Source of the DNA: Actinomycetes bacterium | Lineage (GTDB): Bacteria; Actinomycetota; Acidimicrobiia; Acidimicrobiales; SZUA-35 | Direction of reading: 5' to 3' | Assembly (NCBI GenBank): GCA_024227975.1 | Contig: JAAETV010000014.1 | Location: 1 to 13,147, forward strand | DNA length: 13,147 nucleotides | Shown: positions 1 to 7,532 of the stretch, one piece after another | How positions within the stretch are numbered: the stretch's first letter is position 1 | Layout of the letters: every line of letters begins with the position of its first letter | Position numbers and translations under genes: made by a program | The notes under the pieces: model-generated | Databases searched by the model: none | Told to the model about the DNA's origin: nothing | The model's input: the letters and a program-made list of their open reading frames with translations, nothing else

Positions 1-1
1 C

Positions 2-340
2 CGAGGCTTGGAGGCTCGCCGGGAGCACCTGGGGGCGGCCCGAACCGTTGTTGATGCCGAAATCGAGCGCTACCAGGCAGCCAGCAGCGCACGCGAGGTG
101 GCCCCCTTGATCGGGGAACTTCACGGCTGGGCCAACGGGGTCCGTACCACTGAGCTCGACCGCTACTCCTCTCGGCTGGCCCAGCTGGCACCGGCTGACC
201 GTGAGGCGGTGGAAGCCCTATCTCGTTCTCTGGTGGCCAAGCTCCTGCATCAGCCAACGGTGGCCCTGAAAGATGCAGCCGGAACGGCCCGGGGGGATCG
301 GTTGGCCGAAACGGTTCGAGAGCTGTTCAACCCATGGTGA
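2..340 (+). CDS. hemA: Glutamyl-tRNA reductase, C-terminal part (5' truncated)
   Basis: This is the last 112 residues of glutamyl-tRNA reductase, the NADPH enzyme that turns Glu-tRNA(Glu) into glutamate-1-semialdehyde, the first committed step of C5-pathway heme synthesis. Only the C-terminal helical dimerization domain is visible. It shows the family pattern of an ExER-rich helix, the segment REVAPLIGELHGWA, an ELDRYSSRL helix, and the signature VEALSRSLVAKLLHQPTVALK. The reading frame is open to the window edge, so the catalytic and NADPH domains lie upstream and the TTG at position 8 is not the true start. The stop overlaps the hemC start by 7 nt (ATGGTGA), which suggests translational coupling. 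Identity is supported by both the C-terminal motif and the following hemC, hemD, hemB and hemL genes. Confidence 0.93.
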   Translation, partial: RGLEARREHLGAARTVVDAEIERYQAASSAREVAPLIGELHGWANGVRTTELDRYSSRLAQLAPADREAVEALSRSLVAKLLHQPTVALKDAAGTARGDRLAETVRELFNPW

Positions 341-1227
341 AGATCCGGATCGCCACCCGTCGCAGTCCGCTTGCCCTCTGGCAAGCCAACCATGTGGCGT
401 CCCTGCTGGCCAAGATTGATCAGGTAGAGCCGGAGCTGGTTGCCATAGACACCGCCCCCGACCTCGACCTTTCCCAGTCGATCTCCGACATCGGGGGCAA
501 GGGAGCGTTCAGCAAGGAAGTCCAGACCCTGGTGCTGGCGGGCCAGGCCGACATTGCCGTCCACTCAGCCAAGGATCTCCAGGCCATAACCCCCGAAGGG
601 CTGGTCATAGGGGCCTACCCAGAGCGAGGGGCCATGGCCGACTGTCTCGTTGGTTCTCGACTGGCCGAACTGGCACCAGGCGCCACGGTGGCCACCGGCT
701 CCAACCGTCGGCGCGCCCTCTTGCTCGATATTCGGCCTGATCTGGAGATCGTTGGGCTCCGAGGCAATGTCGGCACCAGACTCCAGAAACTGGCTGAAGC
801 CGATATCGCCGCCATTGTCGTCGCCCGGGCTGCCCTGGAACGCCTTGGCGAACGACCAGACGTTGTCGAAGAGCTCGATGTCGAGACCTTCATCCCCCAG
901 GTCGGCCAAGGCAGCCTGGCCGTCGAGTGCCGGGCCGAAGACACCATGACAGCTGATCTGTTGAGTCACATCGACCACGAACCCACGAGGACAACCGTCA
1001 GCGCAGAGCGCGATTTCCTCGTGGAGCTCGGGGGTGACTGCGACCTCCCAGCGGGAGCGAACGCAATCCTCGGCAGTGATGACAAGCTCACCATTCGGGG
1101 GGTTCTGGCCAGCCCGCCTGATGTCGGAGGTCGGCTCCAGCGAGCCGACGTGGTCGAGCTGGCGTTGGCCCGCCCGGGCCAGATCCTGGCCAGGCGGTTG
1201 CGGGCCGCGGCCAACGTTGGGTCTTGA
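334..1227 (+). CDS. hemC: Hydroxymethylbilane synthase (porphobilinogen deaminase)
   Basis: A cytoplasmic enzyme of 297 residues that polymerizes four porphobilinogen molecules into hydroxymethylbilane. It has the family N-terminus IRIATRRSPLALWQA, the segment DIGGKGAFSKE, and ADIAVHSAKDL with the catalytic aspartate at D81 (E. coli D84). It also has the arginine-rich substrate region TGSNRRRALLL and GLRGNVGTRL, and the motif IPQVGQGSLAVE. The dipyrromethane cofactor is carried by the cysteine in GGDCDLPAGAN, C236 here. The length is close to the usual 300-320 residues. The ATG overlaps the end of hemA, and the gene ends with a 4-nt overlap (TTGA) with hemD, so the three genes are probably translated from one message. 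All key residues look intact. Confidence 0.97.
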   Translation: MVKIRIATRRSPLALWQANHVASLLAKIDQVEPELVAIDTAPDLDLSQSISDIGGKGAFSKEVQTLVLAGQADIAVHSAKDLQAITPEGLVIGAYPERGAMADCLVGSRLAELAPGATVATGSNRRRALLLDIRPDLEIVGLRGNVGTRLQKLAEADIAAIVVARAALERLGERPDVVEELDVETFIPQVGQGSLAVECRAEDTMTADLLSHIDHEPTRTTVSAERDFLVELGGDCDLPAGANAILGSDDKLTIRGVLASPPDVGGRLQRADVVELALARPGQILARRLRAAANVGS

Positions 1228-2003
1228 ACCGAGGCCCGGGGCCTGGGCAGAGCCTGGCCGGCTACTCGGTCATTGTGGGCCGAGCCGTCGCCGATGGTGG
1301 GTCACTGACCACCGCCCTTCGGGCCCGTGGGGCTGAGCCCATCCTGATCCCCTTGGCGGAGCGGGTGACCCCCACCGACGGGGGCGCCGCCCTGCAGGCG
1401 GTGATTGATGATCTGGGCTCATATCGTTGGCTGGCCTTCACCTCGGCCAACGGGGTCAGGGCCGTTTCCGATGTACTCAGCTCACGCCCTCTGCCTCCCG
1501 GGTTGGAGGTGGCGGCCGTTGGTCCGGCAACCGCCGCCGTGGCTGCTGCCGCAGGGTACGCCGTCAGCCTCGTCAGCACCATCGCCACCGCGGCTGATCT
1601 TGCCGCTGCCTTCCCTCCGCCTTCGGGTGTCGCGCCTCCGGACCTGGTGCTAGCACCCCTGGCTGAGCTGGCTTCGTCCGATCTGGAGACCGGGTTGGAG
1701 GCCAAGGGCTACCGGGTGGAACGGGTTGATGCCTACCGGATGGAACCGACCACGATCTCGGCCGAACAGAAGGAGGCGGCAGCAGGGGCCGACGCCGTGC
1801 TCTTCACCGCCCCCTCGCTGGTCGACCTCTATCTGAAGGCTCTGTCTCCGGGCTTGATTCCGCCGGTCGTGGTCTGTATCGGGCCTCGGACCGAGACCAG
1901 GGCCCGCCAGCGGGGAATCACCGGCATCGTCACCGCCATCGACCACAACGAGGACGGCCTGATCCGGGCCCTCCTTTCTGCCCTGGGCCCGCTAGAGGCC
2001 TAG
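1224..2003 (+). CDS. hemD: Uroporphyrinogen-III synthase
   Basis: Uroporphyrinogen-III synthase closes hydroxymethylbilane with inversion of ring D to give uroporphyrinogen III, the branch point to heme, siroheme and cobalamin. The protein has 259 residues and the two-lobed family layout. The first lobe opens with the GYSVIVGRAVADG strand and contains WLAFTSANGVRAV. The second lobe contains ADAVLFTAPSLVDLYL and VVCIGPRTETRARQRGI, both typical hinge and active-site segments. HemD sequences diverge strongly, so position just after hemC adds much of the confidence. The start is a TTG that overlaps the hemC stop by 4 nt; no better in-frame start with a ribosome binding site is seen. It is a stand-alone HemD, not the methyltransferase fusion found in some Actinobacteria. 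Confidence 0.92.
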   Translation: MNRGPGPGQSLAGYSVIVGRAVADGGSLTTALRARGAEPILIPLAERVTPTDGGAALQAVIDDLGSYRWLAFTSANGVRAVSDVLSSRPLPPGLEVAAVGPATAAVAAAAGYAVSLVSTIATAADLAAAFPPPSGVAPPDLVLAPLAELASSDLETGLEAKGYRVERVDAYRMEPTTISAEQKEAAAGADAVLFTAPSLVDLYLKALSPGLIPPVVVCIGPRTETRARQRGITGIVTAIDHNEDGLIRALLSALGPLEA

Positions 2004-2069
2004 ACAGGGCCAGGGAGGTGGAGCAAAGAACTTGAGCAAGGTGGTCCAAAGGCCGCTACAAACAGAGAC

Positions 2070-3053
2070 GTGTCGTTTCCCCAACGCCGTCCCCGTCGTC
2101 TCCGCCGAACCCCGGCTATCCGCAGGCTGGTTGCGGAGACAAAGCTTGGAGTCGATGATCTCATCGCCCCACTGTTCGTGCGGGAGGGGATCAGGGATCC
2201 CGAACCGATCCACTCCCTACCCGGCGTCGTCCAACACACCATCGACTCGCTGGTGGCTGAGGTCAAGCACCTGGCCGGGCTCGGGATCCCCGGAGTGATC
2301 CTCTTCGGCGTCCCCGAAACCAAGGACGCCGAGGGCTCTGAGGCCTGGAACCCAGACGGGATCATCCAGCGTGCCCTCAGCGAATGCCGTCAGAGCATGG
2401 GCGACGAGATAGTGCTCATCGCCGATCTCTGTGTCGACGAGTACACCGACCATGGTCACTGTGGCATCGTTGACGACAACGGCCAGGTCGACAACGACCT
2501 CACCCTCGATCTGTACATGAACGCGGCCCTGGCCCAGGCTCGGGCTGGAGCTGACATCGTTGCCCCGTCGGGGATGATGGATGGCCAGGTCCTGGCCATC
2601 CGCGACGCACTCGACGAGGAGGAGTTCTCCGACGTGTCGATCCTGGCCTATTCGGCCAAGTACGCCAGCGCCCTCTATGGCCCCTTCCGTGATGCCGTCG
2701 ACGTCACCATCGCTGATGGTGGTGATCGACGGGGCTACCAGCAGGACTGGCACAACAGCCGTGAAGCCCTGGAGGAGATCCGCCTCGACATCGCCGAGGG
2801 GGCCGACATGGTCATGGTCAAGCCGGCTCTGGCCTACCTCGACATCATCGCCAAGGCCAGGATGGAGGTCGACATCCCCCTCGCCGCCTATCACGTGAGC
2901 GGCGAATACGCCATGCTCAAAGCGGCCGCCGCCAACGGCTGGATCGACGGTGACGCTGCCGCCCTCGAAGTCCTCGGCGCCATCAAGCGAGCGGGTGCGG
3001 ACTTCATCCTCACCTACCTGGCGGCCGAAGTCGCCATGGTTTTGAACAGCTAG
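2070..3053 (+). CDS. hemB: Porphobilinogen synthase (5-aminolevulinate dehydratase)
   Basis: This cytoplasmic enzyme of 327 residues condenses two 5-aminolevulinate molecules into porphobilinogen. Both Schiff-base lysines are present: K197 in YSAKYAS and K251 in MVKPALAYLD. The N-terminal FPQRRPRRLRRTPAIRRLV is the usual family arm. The metal site reads DLCVDEYTDHGHCG, with C121, D123 and C131. It therefore keeps two of the three zinc cysteines of the E. coli type and has aspartate in the middle position. The start is GTG, with no clear Shine-Dalgarno sequence (only CAGAGA upstream). The same frame is open back to the hemD stop at 2001-2003 but contains no other start codon, so the choice is forced. 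The 66-nt gap after hemD shows no terminator, so hemB probably belongs to the same operon. Confidence 0.97.
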   Translation: MSFPQRRPRRLRRTPAIRRLVAETKLGVDDLIAPLFVREGIRDPEPIHSLPGVVQHTIDSLVAEVKHLAGLGIPGVILFGVPETKDAEGSEAWNPDGIIQRALSECRQSMGDEIVLIADLCVDEYTDHGHCGIVDDNGQVDNDLTLDLYMNAALAQARAGADIVAPSGMMDGQVLAIRDALDEEEFSDVSILAYSAKYASALYGPFRDAVDVTIADGGDRRGYQQDWHNSREALEEIRLDIAEGADMVMVKPALAYLDIIAKARMEVDIPLAAYHVSGEYAMLKAAAANGWIDGDAAALEVLGAIKRAGADFILTYLAAEVAMVLNS

Positions 3054-3067
3054 AAGGGGAGAGCCTG

Positions 3068-4333
3068 ATGACAAACCAGGACCTGTTCGATCGGGCCCGA
3101 GCCGTCTTGCCTGGAGGGGTGAACTCTCCTGTCCGGGCCTTCCTCTCGGTGGGAGGCACCCCATACTTCGTGGCCCGGGCCGCGGGCTCGAAGGTTTGGG
3201 ACAGCGAAGGCAATGAGTACCTCGACTACGTCCAGAGCTATGGGGCCTCCATCCTGGGCCACGCCGACCCGGCTGTGGTCGCTGCCGTCACCGCTGCCGC
3301 CGCCGATGGGACTACCTACGGCGCTCCAACCGAGCGTGAAGTCCAGCTGGCCGAGCTGGTGTGCGAATGGGTGCCCGGCGTCGACATGATCCGCATGACC
3401 TCGTCGGGAACCGAGGCCACCATGTCCGCCATCCGCCTGGCCCGGGGGGCCACCGGACGCAAGACGGTGGTCAAGTTCGCTGGCTGCTACCACGGCCATG
3501 TCGACTCCCTCCTCGTTGCCGGTGGCTCGGGGGTGGCCAACCAGGGCCTCGTCGGCTCGGCCGGCGTCACCGAATCCGCGGTGGCCGACACCATCGTTGC
3601 CCCCTATAACACCGTCCCCACCCTCGACGAAGACGTCGCCGTCCTGGCCGTCGAGGCGGTGGCGGCCAACATGGGCGTCGTCGCCCCCGAACCCGGCTTC
3701 CTCCAAGCTCTGCGCCAGGAGTGCGACCGGGTGGGAGCTTTGCTGTTCTTCGACGAGGTCATCACCGGGTTCCGCTTGGGTCAGGGGGGAGCGACCGCCT
3801 GGTCGGGAGTCCGGCCCGACCTGTGGGCCTTTGGCAAGGTCATAGGGGGCGGGCTCCCGGTAGGGGCCTTCGGCGCCAGCGCTGAGATCATGGCCAACGT
3901 GGCGCCCCTCGGCCCCGTCTATCAGGGTGGGACTTTGTCGGGGAACCCATTGGCCACCGCTGCCGGTTTGGCCGCCCTGGGCCAGCTCGCACCCGAGCGC
4001 TTCGCCGCCCTGGAGGCAACGGCTGGGTCCTTGGCTACTGGCCTGGCCAAGGCAATCTCGGGTGCTGGGCTCGCAGTTCAGGTACCGCGGGTGGGGCCAC
4101 TGCTCAGTATCTTCTTCGCCGATGCCCCCGTCCGTCACTACGACGACGCCAAGGTGGCGGCCGACAATGGCCTTTACCCAGCCTTCTTCCACGGGATGCT
4201 GAAACGGGGCATTGCCCTGGCCCCTGGGCCCTACGAGGCCCTCTTCCCAAGTCTGGCTCACGTCCCAGCTGACATCGATCGCACGATTGAGGCGGCGGCC
4301 GATGTGGCGGCAGAAATGGCCGCAGCTGCTTGA
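3068..4333 (+). CDS. hemL: Glutamate-1-semialdehyde 2,1-aminomutase
   Basis: A PLP-dependent class-III aminotransferase-fold enzyme that converts glutamate-1-semialdehyde to 5-aminolevulinate, the product used by HemB. The protein has 421 residues, a typical length. It starts with the family arm LFDRARAVLPGGVNSPVRAF and has the PLP-phosphate-binding SSGTEATMSAIRLAR. It continues with the KFAGCYHGHVDSLLVAGGSG segment, the cofactor-ring aspartate in DEVITGFR (D229), and the Schiff-base lysine in FGKVIGGGLPVGAFG (K257). The ATG is preceded by AGGGGA and lies 14 nt after the hemB stop. The local order thus encodes every step from Glu-tRNA to uroporphyrinogen III, although HemL acts before HemB in the pathway. 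HemE and later enzymes are not in this window. Confidence 0.97.
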   Translation: MTNQDLFDRARAVLPGGVNSPVRAFLSVGGTPYFVARAAGSKVWDSEGNEYLDYVQSYGASILGHADPAVVAAVTAAAADGTTYGAPTEREVQLAELVCEWVPGVDMIRMTSSGTEATMSAIRLARGATGRKTVVKFAGCYHGHVDSLLVAGGSGVANQGLVGSAGVTESAVADTIVAPYNTVPTLDEDVAVLAVEAVAANMGVVAPEPGFLQALRQECDRVGALLFFDEVITGFRLGQGGATAWSGVRPDLWAFGKVIGGGLPVGAFGASAEIMANVAPLGPVYQGGTLSGNPLATAAGLAALGQLAPERFAALEATAGSLATGLAKAISGAGLAVQVPRVGPLLSIFFADAPVRHYDDAKVAADNGLYPAFFHGMLKRGIALAPGPYEALFPSLAHVPADIDRTIEAAADVAAEMAAAA

Positions 4334-4415
4334 TTCTTCGTTGAATAGTCCGACGAGAACATTCGAACGACAAGATCGGCTTCACTTCGGGCCCTAGCGC
4401 GCCGTAGACACAGCC

Positions 4416-6731
4416 ATGGCGTTTCGCGGCGGGCTTCCCACAATCTGTTCAACGCGCCTGATGTTGGCTGCGGTGGCGGCTGTCGTCGGGTTTGGGTCTG
4501 GAGCCGTCGGCCCAGTTGATGTGGCCTCAGCTGAAGTCGGTCTCGTCCGACGTGACGCTCCTCTCGTCATCGAAGCCGACGACCCGAGCATCGACGTCCA
4601 AGATCCAGACCTGATCGCCCAGCTGCGAGAGGTCCACGACGATTTCGAGCAGGGGACCTCACTCTCGGTCCCCGGTGCCGCTCTCTCCGGTCTCCAGCGC
4701 GCCGCCGTGGATAGTGGGATGAGAGTGAGCTTTGACGCCACCTACCTGTCGCCCGGCTCGGTCCAGGCCGTTGTCTTGGCCGCCGCCTCTGATTGGGATG
4801 CCGCCCTGTCGACGACTGTGGCTGCCCCTGTCGAGATCGCCGTCATCTGGAAGGATCTTGGAAACCCGAGCCTGCTCGGCTCGGCCGGACCAAACGGGCT
4901 CTACTCCGGCCCCTCCCTGCCGACCACGTCCTACTACCCGGCCCCCCTGGCCAACACCCTCCTGGGCTATGACGTGAATGGGGGCGGGACCCCTGAGCTG
5001 ACCGTCAACCTCAACTCGACGGCCAACTGGTACATCGCTACCAGCGGATCGCCTGGCTCGGGCCAGATCGACCTCTACACCGTGATCCTCCACGAGATCG
5101 GGCACGGTCTCGGCTTCCTCGGTTCGGCCAGCCTCTACAACGAGGCCCCCAATACAGTTCCGACGGTCGAGTCGACCCCGTTCGTGTTCGATCATGAGGT
5201 CACCTACAACGGGACCGACCTGTTGAGCCTTGGTGACCCCGACTCGCTGTTGCAGTCAAGCAACCTTTACCTCGACATCAGCGACGCTCTCAACGAGAAG
5301 CTCTACGCCCCCTCGACCTGGGCCGAGGGAAGCAGCTTCTCCCACTTCGACGAAGCTTCCCACCCCGCCGGTTCCCCCGGTTCGTTGATGACGCCGAGCC
5401 TGGGCAGCCAGGAAGTGGCTCGCCAACTCGACGCCCCGACGCTCAGCCTGATGGAGCGCATGGGTTGGCCCATGCGGATCGGTCCCGCCAGCCCCACCAT
5501 CACCTCGACCGTGCCGTCGAGCGGCCAGATCACCGTCAACTGGAACATCGACCTGGCCCAGACGGGGCTCGCCCCTGACAGCTTCCGGATCGAGGCCTGG
5601 GCTGGGGCATCGCTGAGCGGGTCGACCACGGCGATCGGGTCGGGCACCTTCGCCACTGTTGGTGGACTGCTGAACGGCACGACATACACCGTCAATGTGG
5701 TGGCCGTGAGCTCGGGCCAGGACGGAGCGGCGGCGACAACGTCTGTGTCCCTGGCCACGGCCTCGATGACACCTCGGGCCATCAATCCGACCGGCTTGGG
5801 CCTGTCCCGAACTCTGACCTGGCTTCCAGCTCCCGGTGTGGCCGCCACCAGCTACGAGGCCGAGCACTCGGCCGACGGTGGGGTCTGGAGCGCGCTCGGT
5901 TCTACCGCTGGATTGTCCATGGCGACAACGGTCACCGAGGGGATCCACCAATTCCGGGTCCGAGCCCACGATGCTCACGGGGCAGGGGCCTGGGGCTACT
6001 CGGTCCCGGTTGGGATCAGTAGCGGTGTCGTGCGCCCGGTCCCCCTCGACGGCCAGATCAGCCGGCTCTATCAGGCCTATTTCCTACGGTCACCCGATCC
6101 CGAGGGGTTCACCTTCTGGCGAGATCAGCGGGCCGCGGGAGTGGATCTGACGGTGGTATCGAACGCCTTTGCCTCCAGCGCAGAGTTTGTGGCCAACTAC
6201 GGCAGCCTTGATGATGGCCAGTTCGTTGACCTGGTGTACCTGAACGTCTTGAACCGGGCCGCCGATGGTGCCGGCCGGTCTTACTGGCTGGGCGTGTTGG
6301 CCGGTGGTACCAGCCGGGGTCAGGTCATGATCGGCTTCTCCGATTCGGCGGAGTTCATAGCCAGGACCGGCACCTCGCCGGTCCAGTCGACGGCCGAGGC
6401 CGAGGTCTACCGACTCTATGTGGCCTCCTTCCTTCGCCTTCCCGACCAGGCCGGCTACGACTACTGGGTCGGGCAACGAGTAGCCGGGGTCTCCCTCGAA
6501 GCCATTGCCTCTGCCTTTGCCACCTCGGCTGAGTTCCAGGCAGCATACGGAGCCCTCGGGAACAGCGAATTCGTTGAGCTGATCTACAACAACGTTCTGG
6601 CCCGGTCCTCCGATCCTGCTGGTGCCAGCTACTGGGTGTGGCTGCTCTCCACCGGTACCGCCCGTGGCACCATGATGACCGGCTTCAGCGAATCCGTGGA
6701 GTTCATCCTCACCACCGGAACCCTTCCCTAG
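4416..6731 (+). CDS. Secreted zincin-like metalloprotease with FN3-like and DUF4214 domains
   Basis: A predicted extracellular protein of 771 residues. Residues 1-39 form a Sec signal peptide with a basic start, a hydrophobic core at about 15-32, and likely cleavage after ASA (38/39-40). Residues about 40-350 form a zincin-like domain with ILHEIGHGLGFLG (H226, E227, H230), the zinc-binding and catalytic motif. The usual third ligand three residues after the glycine is missing. A histidine in SFSHFDE (H310), followed by SLMTPSL (M325) as a possible Met-turn, could complete the site. Residues about 353-450 and 450-535 look like two fibronectin-III-type beta domains. Residues 545-771 form two DUF4214 domains, each built from two half-repeats. 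No close ribosome binding site is visible before the ATG. It could instead be an inactive adhesin-like protein. It has no evident link to the heme genes upstream. Confidence 0.8.
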   Translation: MAFRGGLPTICSTRLMLAAVAAVVGFGSGAVGPVDVASAEVGLVRRDAPLVIEADDPSIDVQDPDLIAQLREVHDDFEQGTSLSVPGAALSGLQRAAVDSGMRVSFDATYLSPGSVQAVVLAAASDWDAALSTTVAAPVEIAVIWKDLGNPSLLGSAGPNGLYSGPSLPTTSYYPAPLANTLLGYDVNGGGTPELTVNLNSTANWYIATSGSPGSGQIDLYTVILHEIGHGLGFLGSASLYNEAPNTVPTVESTPFVFDHEVTYNGTDLLSLGDPDSLLQSSNLYLDISDALNEKLYAPSTWAEGSSFSHFDEASHPAGSPGSLMTPSLGSQEVARQLDAPTLSLMERMGWPMRIGPASPTITSTVPSSGQITVNWNIDLAQTGLAPDSFRIEAWAGASLSGSTTAIGSGTFATVGGLLNGTTYTVNVVAVSSGQDGAAATTSVSLATASMTPRAINPTGLGLSRTLTWLPAPGVAATSYEAEHSADGGVWSALGSTAGLSMATTVTEGIHQFRVRAHDAHGAGAWGYSVPVGISSGVVRPVPLDGQISRLYQAYFLRSPDPEGFTFWRDQRAAGVDLTVVSNAFASSAEFVANYGSLDDGQFVDLVYLNVLNRAADGAGRSYWLGVLAGGTSRGQVMIGFSDSAEFIARTGTSPVQSTAEAEVYRLYVASFLRLPDQAGYDYWVGQRVAGVSLEAIASAFATSAEFQAAYGALGNSEFVELIYNNVLARSSDPAGASYWVWLLSTGTARGTMMTGFSESVEFILTTGTLP
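6057..6728 (+). repeat. Four tandem protein half-repeats (DUF4214 type)
   Basis: Inside the secreted protein, four related units begin near residues 551, 606, 667 and 722, spaced 55, 61 and 55 residues apart. Each unit follows the pattern LY-x(3)-L/F-x-R-x(2)-D-x(2)-G-x(2)-Y/F-W, then L-x(3)-G, then F-x(2)-S-x-EF-x(3)-G. Examples are FASSAEF, FSDSAEF, FATSAEF and FSESVEF. The DNA is diverged, so this is an old duplication and not a recent slippage product. DUF4214 is known as a C-terminal module of bacterial secreted proteins; its ligand is unknown to me. Confidence 0.7.
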
Positions 6732-6812
6732 CAGGCTGGGTCGACCTGGTTCGAGTAGCCGTGTATCAGGCCGTGCTGGGGTCGTGACCAGGGCTGCGTC
6801 AGGGCCAGTGCC
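6732..6812. other. Convergent intergenic region, no clear terminator
   Basis: This 81-bp gap separates the ends of two convergent genes. The best structure is a short stem, AGGGC-CAGT-GCCCT at 6801-6814, which overlaps the stop codon of the minus-strand gene. The stem is only 5 bp and has no T-run on either strand, so I do not call it a terminator. Confidence 0.4.
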
Positions 6813-7481
6813 CTAGACCGCGGCCCGACCTTGCCAGGTGCAGATGCAGGCTTCGTTGCCGTCGGCGTCGGCCAGGATCCACCAAGCCGGGGCGTAGTCC
6901 TCGGAGACCAGTGTTCCGCCGGCGGCCAAGCCGGCCTTGATCCGATCTGCCGCTTCGTCGTGAGCGACTGAGACATCGATGTGGAAACGATCCCGGTCGG
7001 TGCGGGGCTCGTCCATGACCTGAAACCACATGGGCGGGCCACTGCGCAAAGGGTCGGCCAGGCCACCGTCGACCTCTTCATAGCCGAGTACGGCAGCCCA
7101 GAAGGGGCGGATCTGGTCAGGGTCCATGGTGTCGATGGCGATCTCGACCCGCTGGGCCGTCGCGGGCTCGGAGCTGGCTCCTGCCTCCGCCGCCAAGGCC
7201 GAGATGGTTCGGGCCAGGTCGATGTCGAGCGAGGTGAGACCAAGGGCGGCATGGGTCGCGAGCGCCACCCGAACCCGATCGGGGTAGCGAACGTCGACAT
7301 CAGGGTGATGATCAGCTTCCTCCGCCGCCACTGCAATAGTCGAGACCAGGGTGGCGGCCGCCGGGAACGACCCTGCTCGAAAGCCGGCATGGATCGCCCC
7401 GAGCACGAATCGCCAATCAGCGAGCCCACTGTGGGCGAACTCCTCGGCACTCACCGGCTGATAGGCCACAGGCTCAGTCAA
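6813..7481 (-). CDS. Pterin-4a-carbinolamine dehydratase / VOC-fold fusion protein
   Basis: A two-domain cytoplasmic protein of 222 residues. Residues about 10-100 resemble pterin-4a-carbinolamine dehydratase (PCD/DCoH): DWRFVLGAIHAGF, then AEEADHHPDVDVRYP with the paired histidines of that active site, and THAALGLTSLDIDLA. Residues about 110-222 resemble a VOC (glyoxalase/bleomycin-resistance) domain: VEIAIDTMDPDQIRPFWAAVLGYEEV, FHIDVSV, and WWILADADGNEACICTW. I recall this fusion as common in Actinobacteria, where its substrate is unknown. The TTG start at 7481 sits 1 nt after a 10-bp hairpin and has no ribosome binding site. A GTG at 7454 (residue 10, giving VSAEEF) is a good alternative. 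It lies 51 nt downstream of the cytochrome c gene on the same strand, but a functional link is not evident. Confidence 0.83.
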   Translation of the reverse strand: MTEPVAYQPVSAEEFAHSGLADWRFVLGAIHAGFRAGSFPAAATLVSTIAVAAEEADHHPDVDVRYPDRVRVALATHAALGLTSLDIDLARTISALAAEAGASSEPATAQRVEIAIDTMDPDQIRPFWAAVLGYEEVDGGLADPLRSGPPMWFQVMDEPRTDRDRFHIDVSVAHDEAADRIKAGLAAGGTLVSEDYAPAWWILADADGNEACICTWQGRAAV

Positions 7482-7482
7482 G

Positions 7483-7506
7483 CACGGCCGACAGTCGTCA
7501 GCCGTG
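7483..7506 (-). terminator. Strong 10-bp hairpin between cytochrome c and PCD-VOC genes
   Basis: On the plus strand this reads CACGGCCGAC-AGTC-GTCAGCCGTG. In minus-strand RNA it gives a 10-bp stem with a single G-U wobble and a 4-nt loop. It lies 27 nt beyond the cytochrome c stop and 1 nt before the TTG proposed for the next gene. No U-tract follows. It may be a U-less actinobacterial-type terminator or attenuator, or a structure that hides the TTG start. A weaker 6-bp stem, CTGAGG/CCTCAG at 7517-7536, overlaps the cytochrome c stop. Confidence 0.45.
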
Positions 7507-7532
7507 AGAGCCAGGTCTGAGGGAGATGAGCC

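Noticed and set aside
3050..4261. Minus-strand open frame of 403 codons opposite hemL
   Set aside because: It mirrors the hemL codon pattern and has Gly/Asp/His-rich sequence with no recognisable motif.
4334..4415. TTGAAT at 4341 as a promoter -35 box for the secreted protein
   Set aside because: No acceptable -10 hexamer is found 16-18 nt downstream.
6801..6814. Possible terminator AGGGC-CAGT-GCCCT between convergent genes
   Set aside because: Only a 5-bp stem, overlapping a stop codon, with no T-run on either strand.
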